A stretch of 64,000 bases of DNA from positions 1 through 64,000 of the forward strand of contig CALSFV010000019.1 of assembly GCA_943737045.1 (NCBI GenBank), written 5' to 3'. Position numbers and translations under genes: made by a program. This document shows, in pieces, positions 55,273 through 64,000 of the stretch (positions are counted from its first letter, which is position 1; every line of letters starts with the position of its first letter). Origin of the DNA: Parapristionchus giblindavisi. Lineage: Eukaryota > Nematoda > Chromadorea > Rhabditida > Diplogasteridae. The notes under the pieces are model-generated. The model ran no database searches and was not told the origin of the DNA. It was given only the letters and a program-made list of their open reading frames with translations.

Positions 55273-57478
55273 GAGACCGGCTCGGTAAGACTCGAGCATG
55301 GCCCGGACATTCGCGAGGACTTTCGATCTGGCCCTCAATACTTTCATCATAGACACATACCGGGGGCAGACCGATGAAAGTTATAGTGAAAATGCTCTTA
55401 GGCTCAAACCCGGCTCACATATGTCGCATAAAATTAAAAATTGAAAAATTCATAACTTTTCAATCTTGATAGGTAGGACTTTTATTTCTTTTTATTGGTG
55501 AATAACATGTCATGCACTCTTATAAACACAGCTGAGCAGTAATTTAATATCGTTCTGAATATGTTTTTTCGTGTCTGATTTTCGAATTTTTCGTTTTCTA
55601 TCCTCGTTGAACAGATAGCGCAAGTAATGACATAGTGCATATTGTAGCCCTGACAATTCTCTACATAGTGGTCACATTCCCATGGCAATCCAAGTTTTCA
55701 GAGTCATCGAGAATTGCATCCGAATGTGAGATATGTGTAAATTGCAAAAATGGAAAATTAAATTTCTTGAAATTCGCAAGAGTAAGAGGTAGCTTTATTA
55801 TGTCATTTTACTCGAAGTGATGCGTGTACACAGTAAAAACACACTCGTACTACATTTTTTTTTAATTGAGAAAAATAATTATTTTATTTTTATTTTTTCA
55901 ACTCCCACATTCAGTCGACCGTCAAGGAAAGTTGATTCATAGGGCGGATGGTAGCTGATGCATGTCCGTTTGCGAAAACAACCGCCACGTAAAGAATCGT
56001 CGTTTCGCAGATATCGAATTTATTTTTTTAATAATTAAACCTGAATATTTATAGGTTTCTCTCATATAAATCGCTTGGGAGGTAGCGTACTACATCCAAA
56101 GCTGTACCATTTTTATCAGTAGGAGTATACGGTATTGAACTACCGTAATCGCCAGGAATCACGAACTGATTTTTTTTCAGTCGACCCCCGATTCTCAACC
56201 ATGACCCCGGGTTCATGGTTGAATGGCTGAGGTCGAAATATTCATGATGATCCCAGACCAAATACTATGTGGCATTATATCAATAGTGCGCCAACTTTTA
56301 TTTTTATGGATACCATAACTCGAATTACCGCACTAATAATGCACGCACCTAAATTTTCCGAGAATTTCACCACATTATTATAGGATACGGTAGCTAGATT
56401 ACGGTAATTCGAGTTATGGTATCCATAAAAATAAAAGTTGGCCCACTGATGATATAATGCCAAATAGTATTTGGTCTGGGATCATCATGAATTTTTCGAC
56501 CTCAGCCATTCTCAACCATGAACCCCGGGTCATGGTTGAAAATCATGGATCGACTGAAAAAAAATCAGTTCGCGATTCCTGGCGATTACGGTAGTTCAAT
56601 ACCGTATACTCCTACTGATAAAAATGGTACAGCTTTGGATGTAGTACGCTACCTACCAAGCGATTTAAATGAGAGAAACGTATAAATATTCAGGTTTAAT
56701 TATTTAAAAAATAAATTCGAGATCTGCGAAACGACGATTCTTCATGTGGCGGTTGTTTTCGCAAACGGACATGCATCAGCTACCATCCGCCCTATGAATC
56801 AACTTTCCTTGACGGTCGATTGAATGTGGGAGTTGAAAAAATAAAAATAAAATAATTATTTTTCTCAATTTTTTAAAAATGTAGTCCGAGTGTATCTCTA
56901 TATTTTTACTGTGTACACGCATCACTTCGAGTAAAATGTCATAATAAAGCTACCTCTTACTCTTGCGAATTTCAAGAAATTTAATTTTCCATTTTTGCAA
57001 TTTACACATATCTCACATTCGGATGCAATTCTCGATGACTCTGAAAACTTGGATTGCCATAGGAATGTGACCACTATGTACAGAATTGTCAGGGCTACAA
57101 TATGCACTATGTCATTACTTGCGCTATCTGTTCAACGAGGATAGAAGACGAAAAATCCGAAAATCAGACACGAAAAAACATATTCAGAACGATATTAAAT
57201 TACTGCTCAGCTATGTTTATAAGAGTGCATGACATGTTATTCACCAATAAAAAGAAATAAAAGTCCTAGCTATCAAGATTGAAAAGTTATGAATTTTTCA
57301 ATTTTTAATTTTATGCGACATATGTGAGCCGGGTTTGAGCCTAAGAGCATTTTCACTATAACTTTCATCGGTCTGCCCCCGGTATGTGTCTATGATGAAA
57401 GTATTGAGGGCCAGATCGAAAGTCCTCGCGAATGTCCGGCAGGTGGTCATAATGCTCGAGTCTTACCGAGCCGGTCTC
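55273..57478. mobile_element. 2.2-kb TTAA palindrome (TAAGACTCGA family) inserted at the edge of the 346-bp element
   Basis: GAGACCGGCTCGGTAAGACT ends are flanked by TTAA (55269-55272, shared with the smaller element, and 57479-57482). The arms mirror around about 56370. The axis is another TACCGTAA foldback. A Cys/His-rich coding-like segment (ECDHYV-NCQGYNMHYVITCAIC) is present in both arms. Confidence 0.85.
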
Positions 57479-57938
57479 TTAACACTTTGAAAGTATTTTG
57501 AACAGAGAAGTAAACGTTAATTCCATTATGTATAGAAGTAAAGTTACAATATGATTTAAAGTGGTTTTGTACGAATTTAAAGATTCTTTGAAGTTGAATT
57601 GATAATGGTTTAAGACTACTATTATGTGTACCAGTGATAAATCGGAATTTTATGGGTGTTTTGTGCATTTTTGGTATTCCGTATATGCGAGGTAGAGCAC
57701 ATTCCATATTTCTGGGAATTGACATACTGAGTGTGAACTGTAAGTGATCTTTGATCTTTGATTCGTAATCGAGGTCATTAACTTGAACATAAGTTCTCTC
57801 ATTACCATTGGATGTATTCATCTCTTGTTCCATCATCATGAGATATAACTTTTTACAAGTGAATGCATAATTTCCAGATGCTTTGTCTACCATAGTAATT
57901 ATAAAGTCATTTTTAAGTTGTTTTAACTGATTAGTATA

Positions 57939-59077
57939 TCACGCCTATCACGAGAGAATTGAGCTAAATTTACAATTAATGGGAATAGGGCGAAAATGAT
58001 GAAATGAGTTAGGACCATTTTTGGACATCTCTAGGCATTCCCTACCAGCCCCCCAAAGTCTCATTATGCCATTTTCATTTTGGGGCTCAATACACCGGTT
58101 CGGTAAGGTGAGGTCCCAACTTTGAGCACGAATTTCTCGCTTCTGGTGTGTTTTAGCGAAAAAGTGCAACAAGAGCGACCCCTGCTCTTTTCACGAGCTC
58201 TATCGATCTAAACAAACCAGAGGTCATGAAAATGTCTCTGAACAGAGCTACATTTCGGGGCAAATAACTCAAAAATTTAGGAAAAGGAGGTGATCTTCTT
58301 TCAGTATGTTATTAAGCTTTTCATGCACTTTCAAATGAGGGGTTTGCGAAAAAAATACGTTAATGCGTTCGTATGGTTCATCCCCTTGGAAATTTCTTGA
58401 TGATTTGAAGTAATTTTCGACCAACCACAATCTCTCGTTTCGCACACTCTCTCGCCGGAGAGTGAAAGAAATAGAGGGTAGAGAAAGGAATAAAACGATA
58501 TGTTTCATTCCGCACCGCGCACTCGAGACAGTGCAGTGGAGAATGGAATGGAATATAATGAAAAGAATTGGCGAGAGAGTGTGTAAACGAGAGATTGTGG
58601 TTGGTCGAAAATGACTTCAAATCATCAAGAAATTTCCAAGGGGATGAACCATACGAACGCATTGACGTATTTTTTTCGCAAACCCCTCATTTGAAAGTGC
58701 ATGAAAAGCTTAATAACATATTGAAAGAAGAGCACCTCCTTTTCCTAAATTTTTGAGTTATTTGCCCCGAAGTGTAGCTCTGTTCAGAGACATTTTCATG
58801 ACCTCTGGTTTGTTTAGATCGATTGAGCTCGGGAAAAGAGCGGGGGTCGCTCTTGTTACACTTTTTCGCTAAAACAAACCAGAAGCGAGAAATTCGTGCT
58901 CAGAGTTGGGACCTCACCTTACCGAACCGGTGTATTGAGCCCCAAAATGAAAATCGCATAATGAGACTTTGGGGGCCGGTAGGGAATGCCTAGAGATGTC
59001 CAAAAATGGTCCTAACTCATTTCATCATTTTTTTGTTCATTCCCACTCTCAGCTCGATTCTCTCGTGACAGGCGTGA
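57939..59077. mobile_element. 1139-bp palindromic element with TA duplication
   Basis: TCACGCCTATCACGAGAGAA and inverse are flanked by TA (57937-57938, 59078-59079). Excision rejoins the RT frame. The arms mirror around about 58510. Confidence 0.83.
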
Positions 59078-59184
59078 TATCGTGTTAAGTCTTTTGCGTC
59101 AATATTTAAATTCAATTTATTAAGCTTTTCCTTTATTTTAGGAATAATATGTTTAATGACTTTATTGACAGTGTCATTAATTAA

Positions 59185-61182
59185 GAGTCCGGATCTGTAA
59201 GACTCGACCATTTCGGCCAAATTTCGGACATCGCGCCAAGAATTTTGATTCAGGCCACTCCACTTTATGGGTGTAGGGTACCTTGGGCCCTGATTGCAAA
59301 ATGGTACTCAAAGTGGCCCTAGCAGTGGAAAGCGGCGCGCCAGGTGGGCGCCAAGTTGAAAAATTCGATTTTTATATTTTTTCAACCGAGCAAGCTAGAG
59401 TCCAAATTTCTTCGGCATTGTGTTATGCATACCCAATGTGCACAGAAACACTATTGAGATTATTTGTAAGCAATTCCTTGACAAATTTTTTGACTCGATT
59501 TTTAGGTTTTTTTCGATTTCTCGGCATCTCACTGTCAATTCCGCATAAGTTCTCTAGTATATTCATGGAGCCCAACTACTAGTGCATGCAACCCTGCTAG
59601 GCGGAAATCGATCTTGGATTGCGCGTTTCGGAAAAATCGGTCTGATTGTTTCCAACTTGACTCAGTATCGTTATTTCATGATTTTTTGCTGTATTTTCCA
59701 AACGATTGGTGCGGAATTGTGGTCCACTCAAAGTTTAGAGGTGAGAAGAGTAAAATGACACAAGAAGCCCATCACTTGGATCAATTTGAAAATTTCGATT
59801 TTCCCGACCCGGGGGTCATGGTCGAAAATTTCAAAATTTCTCAAGTTTGAAATGTTTTCATTTATGTGGCTTATTCTGAAGTACTAATGATATGAAGAAT
59901 ATTCAGCCAATGCTCAATGGCTGATCTCTCCTTTCAACCATTTTTTGAAAACTTTCATGTTGAATGCGTGCGAAAAATCAGAATTGTGCTTGAATCAGTT
60001 TCCAACTTACTTTCTGTAACATTCTGTCATAGCACTTAACAATGTACATAATCAATATGAAAATCGTTTATTTTCGAAAAAATCATATTTTTTTACCATG
60101 ACCCCGGGGTCATGAAAATCGATTTTTTTCAAAAGTGAGCCGAATACCGGGATTTCAGTTCTACTATGTTTACTCATCATGTAACTTCACATTGTCGTTG
60201 TCATTTGCTAATTCTCGCGGCATTCGAGTCGAAAAACTGCAATATTTCAGAAATTTTCCGTGAAAGTAGGCAGTCAAATTGATTTTTTTGAATTTTCCAA
60301 AATTAACGATTTTCATATTGATTATGTACATTGCAAAGTACTTAGATAGAATGTTAAAGAAAGTAAGTTGGAAACTGATTCAAGCACAATTCTGACTTTT
60401 TCGCACGCATTCAACATGAAAGTTTTCGAAAAATGGTTGAAAGGATATATCAGCCATTGAGCATTGGCTGAATATTCTTCACATCATTAGTACTTCAGAA
60501 TAAGCCACATAAATGAAAACATTTCAAACTTGAGAAATTTTGAAATTTTCGGACCATGACCCCGGGGTCATGAAAATCGAAATTTTCAAATTGATCCAAA
60601 TGATGGGCTTCTTGTGTCATTTTACTCGTCTCACCTCTAAACTTTGAGTAGACCACAATTCCGCAATGCTCGCTTGGAAAATACAGCAAAAAAATCATGA
60701 AATAACGATACTGAGTCAAGTTGGAAACAATCAGACCGATTTTTCCGAAACGCGCAATCCAAGATCGATTTCCGCCTAGCAGGGTTGCATGCACTAGTAG
60801 TTGGGCTCCATGAATATACTAGAGAACTTATGCGGAATTGACATTGAGATGCCGAGAAATCGAAAAAAACCTAAAAATCGAGTCAAAAAATTTGTCAAGG
60901 AATTGTTTAAAATTAATCTCAATAGTGTTTCTGTGCACATTCGGCATGCCTAACACAATGCCGAAGAAATTTGGTCTCTAGCTTGTTCGGTTGATAAAAT
61001 ATAAAAATCGAGTTTTCAAACTTGGCGCCCACCTGGCGCGCCGCTTTTCACTGCTAGGGCCACTTTGAGTACCATTTTGTAATCAGGGCCCAAGGTACCC
61101 TACACCCATAAAGTGGAGTGGCCTGAATCAAAATTCTTGGCGCGATGTCCGGAACATGGTCGAATCTTACAGATCCGGACTC
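59185..61182. mobile_element. 2.0-kb TTAA palindrome (TAAGACTCGA family)
   Basis: GAGTCCGGATCTGTAAGACT ends are flanked by TTAA (59181-59184, 61183-61186). Excision with one TTAA rejoins the RT frame. The arms mirror around about 60190 and contain CATGACCCCGGGGTCATG. Confidence 0.87.
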
Positions 61183-61992
61183 TTAAAGTCGACGATTTTC
61201 TGTGTTTCTTTCCGATACTTGATACAGTTTTCTCTATTGAAACAGTAATATCGTTGATTACTATGTTGACAGAAGTAGGTCTTTGTATTCTATATTTAGT
61301 GCCTTTCATGAATATATTAGCTAGTTCTTTATTTTGTATGATATCAATGTTACCAGTACATACATGTCCATAATGTTTATCAATATATCTGTGATATTTG
61401 AAACAAGAACAAGGAGAAGACAATATCCTATCTATATCATGTCTAGTTAGGATTTTGAGAAACTGTCCGTAATTGCAGAATATTGAAGATACTGGGTTAT
61501 CTAAAGAATATGAAAGTTGGATTCTAGCTTTGTCGTATTCTGTAAGAGTTTTCAATGAATCTTTCATAGTTGCTGAGTTCATCATCTTGCTCAAACCTAT
61601 TTTCTCCATGAATTTTCCCAAAAAAGGTAGTTTCATAATGACCTTGTTGCTGTTGTCATATCGTCTTTCCTTGAAATTTTTCCAATAGTGAGGACATACA
61701 ACGCTATATATTTTGTATTTCATTTCATGCGATAACTGACTAAACTCGTTAGTTGCTGTAAATATTTCTATCCTGGAAAGAGTATGATGTGGCAGTTTTC
61801 TACTGTACATGAAAAGTTCTCTTGTTTCGATGATTTCGATTTCATGAACGATTTCTTCAATAGATTTGGTACATTTGTATTTTGGCTTTCTTCGTTTTCT
61901 ATTTCGAGCTCTATTACCACGGTTTCTAATGTTATCTTCGATATGTAGAGAGTAATATGGATGAGATCGTTTCTCCAATGGATTAAAGTGAA

Positions 61993-62093
61993 CGTAACCT
62001 CACTCAATGGTCTCTTCTACGCGCAATGCTCTCGCGTTGTTAGTGAACAGAGAAATACTATGCGAAATGATGAGACCGTTGAGTGAGGTTACG
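61993..62093. repeat. 100-bp foldback with 21-bp arms
   Basis: GTAACCTCACTCAATGGTCTC and, inverted, GTAACCTCACTCAACGGTCTC enclose about 60 bp. It lies just upstream of the Penelope-like start. Confidence 0.8.
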
Positions 62094-62103
62094 CTCCCTT
62101 TAA

Positions 62104-64000
62104 GAGCTCGGATCTGTAAGACTCGAGCATTTCGGCCAGATTCCGGACATTTCGCCAAGAATTTTGATTCAGGCCACTGTACTTTATGGGTGTAGGGTAC
62201 CTTGGGCCCACATTACAAAATGGTACCCAAAGTGGCCCTAGCAGTGGAACGCGGCGTGCCAGGTGGGCGCCAAGTTTGAAAACTCGATTTTCATATTTTT
62301 TCAACCGAACAAGCTAGAGTCCAAATTTCTTCGGCATTGTGTTAGGCATGCCCAATGTGCACAGAAACACTATTGAGATTAATTTAAGAAATTCCTAGAC
62401 TGATTTTTTACCCGAATTTTCGATTTTTTTCGATATCTCGGCATCTCATTTTCAATTCCGCATAAGTTCTCTAGTATATCCATGGAGCCCAACTACTAGT
62501 GCATTTAACCCTGCTAGGCGGAAATCGATCTTGGATTGCGCGTGTCGGAAAAAATCGGTCTGAGTGTTTCCAACTTGACTCAGTATCGTTATTTCATGAT
62601 TTTTTTGCTGAATTTTCCAAACGATTAGTGCGGAATTGTGGTCTACTAAAAGTTTAGAGGTGAGACGAGTAAAATGACACAAGAAGCCCATCACTTGGTT
62701 CAATTTGAAAATTTCGATTTTCATGACCCCGGGGTCATGGTCCGAAAATTTCAAAATTTCTCAAGTTTGAAATGTTTTCATTTATGTGGCTTATTGTGTA
62801 GTACTTATGATGTGAATAATATTCAGCCAATGCTCAATGGCTGATCTCTCCTTTCAACCATTTTTCGTTAAGTTTCATGTTGAATGCGTGCGAAAAATTC
62901 AGAATTGTGCTTGAATCAGTTTCCAACTTACTTTCTGTAACATCCTATCTAAGTACTTTGCAATGTACATAATCAATATGAAAATCGTTAATTTTGGAAA
63001 ATTCATATTTTTTCACCATGACCCCGGGGTCATGGAAATCGATTTTTTCAAAAGTGAGCCGAATGCCGGGATTTCAGTTCTACTATGTTTACTCATCATG
63101 AAACATCACATTGTCACTGTCATTTGCTAATTGTCGCAGCATTCGAGTCGAAAAACAGCAATATTTCAGAAATTTTCCATGAAAGTAGGCACTCAATTTG
63201 ATTTTTTTGAATTTTCCAAAATTAACGATTTTCATATTGATTATGTACATTGCAAAGTACTTAGATAGGATGTTACAGAAAGTAAGTTGGAAACTGATTC
63301 AAGCGATGTGAATAATATTCAGCCAATGCTCAATGGCTGATCTCTCCTTTCAACCATTTTTCGTTAAGTTTCATGTTGAATGCGTGCGAAAAATTCAGAA
63401 TTGTGCTTGAATCAGTTTCCAACTTACTTTCTGTAACATCCTATCTAAGTACTTTGCAATGTACATAATCAATATGAAAATCGTTAATTTTGGAAAATTC
63501 ATATTTTTTCACCATGACCCCGGGGTCATGGAAATCGATTTTTTCAAAAGTGAGCCGAATGCCGGGATTTCAGTTCTACTATGTTTACTCATCATGAAAC
63601 ATCACATTGTCACTGTCATTTGCTAATTGTCGCAGCATTCGAGTCGAAAAACAGCAATATTTCAGAAATTTTCCATGAAAGTAGGCACTCAATTTGATTT
63701 TTTTGAATTTTCCAAAATTAACGATTTTCATATTGATTATGTACATTGCAAAGTACTTAGATAGGATGTTACAGAAAGTAAGTTGGAAACTGATTCAAGC
63801 ACAATTCTGAATTTTTCGCACGCATTCAACATGAAACTTAACGAAAAATGGTTGAAAGGAGAGATCAGCCATTGAGCATTGGCAGAATATTCTTCACATC
63901 ATTAGTACTTCACAATAGGCCACATAAATGAAAACATTTCAAACTTGAGAAATTTTGAAATTTTCGGACCATGACCCCGGGGTCATGAAAATCGAAATTT
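62104..64000. mobile_element. TTAA palindrome (TAAGACTCGA family) running off the right edge
   Basis: Left end GAGCTCGGATCTGTAAGACT after TTAA (62100-62103). The interior closely follows 59185-61182. The right end is outside the window. Confidence 0.82.
62811..63798. repeat. direct duplication of a 494-bp palindromic block
   Basis: GATGTGAATAATATTCAGCC occurs at 62811 and 63305, and the following 490 bp agree closely. The block is itself palindromic, so the element has two axes where its relatives have one. Confidence 0.85.

Larger units (their letters stand above)
54180..61990 (-). pseudogene. Penelope-like reverse transcriptase, split into pieces by four nested TIR elements
   Basis: Pieces on the minus strand, N- to C-terminal: 61978-61187 (basic start, then a CSCFKYHRYIDKHYGHV block and TGNIDII...KGTKYR); 59180-59080 (a short helical linker); 57936-57483 (DKASGNYAF, LPRIYGIPKMHKTP); and 54918 to about 54180 (FASLFTNL palm A, GIPQGNNASPQIADL, catalytic YIDD, NKTDDYEF...HPHY). 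These blocks follow the order of Penelope-like RTs. At each gap, excising the TIR element with one copy of its TTAA or TA gives back an open frame. No GIY-YIG endonuclease is seen. Beyond about 54180 the homology to the other copy (25440-25801) stops, so this copy is 3'-truncated. Confidence 0.78.

Overview
The window is animal DNA, most likely from a nematode. Host introns are short (51-78 bp in the compact copy) and begin GTAAG. Most acceptors read TTTCAG. Saposin-like secreted proteins, TACCGTAA-rich dispersed repeats and many palindromic elements flanked by TTAA or TA also fit nematodes. This assignment is inference: the only rRNA present is a 76-nt fragment. There are no operons and no CRISPR array.

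Layout. (1) 1-6761: the 3' part of a Ty3/gypsy gag-pol frame, entering from the left edge and broken by two short terminal-inverted-repeat (TIR) elements (461 and 467 bp) with 2-bp target-site duplications (TSDs). A 0.5-kb CTCCCT hexamer array follows. (2) 7.6-29 kb: three intact six-exon genes for a secreted protein with two saposin-B domains (A 8280-9256 minus, B 17871-19797 minus, D 23784-28347 plus). B and D are the arms of a large inverted repeat. All three have a 49-bp minisatellite upstream. Between A and B lies a young LTR retroelement whose interior is four exact tandem 1428-bp copies of a gag-like frame and no pol. (3) 29-37 kb: nested foldback elements, a CR1/jockey-type LINE and an RTE-type LINE. 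(4) 37.5-39.1 kb: two short stretches that look like 3' ends of ordinary host genes, each with phase-consistent exons and AATAAA. (5) 39.4-44.5 kb: a LINE endonuclease fragment and a Russian-doll nest of three TIR elements with TA, 8-bp and 3-bp TSDs. (6) 44.6-53 kb: large TTAA palindromes, one holding a fragment of the 18S rRNA 5' end and a tRNA-like module in both arms, plus a mariner relic. (7) 54.1-62 kb: one Penelope-like reverse-transcriptase gene on the minus strand, split by four TIR elements. Each split is explained by an exact TTAA or TA duplication. (8) 62.1-64 kb: another TTAA palindrome running off the right edge.

Most of the window is therefore transposons inserted in transposons. 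The order of insertion can be read from TSDs, restored frames and paralogous empty sites. The host genes most worth attention are the saposin-like trio. They may act as secreted membrane-active (digestive or antimicrobial) proteins; that role is known for the family and not shown here. Six independent TTAA elements share a terminus containing TAAGACTCGA. Several unrelated short elements carry a tRNA-like promoter core followed by a TTTGC-GATTTTT box.
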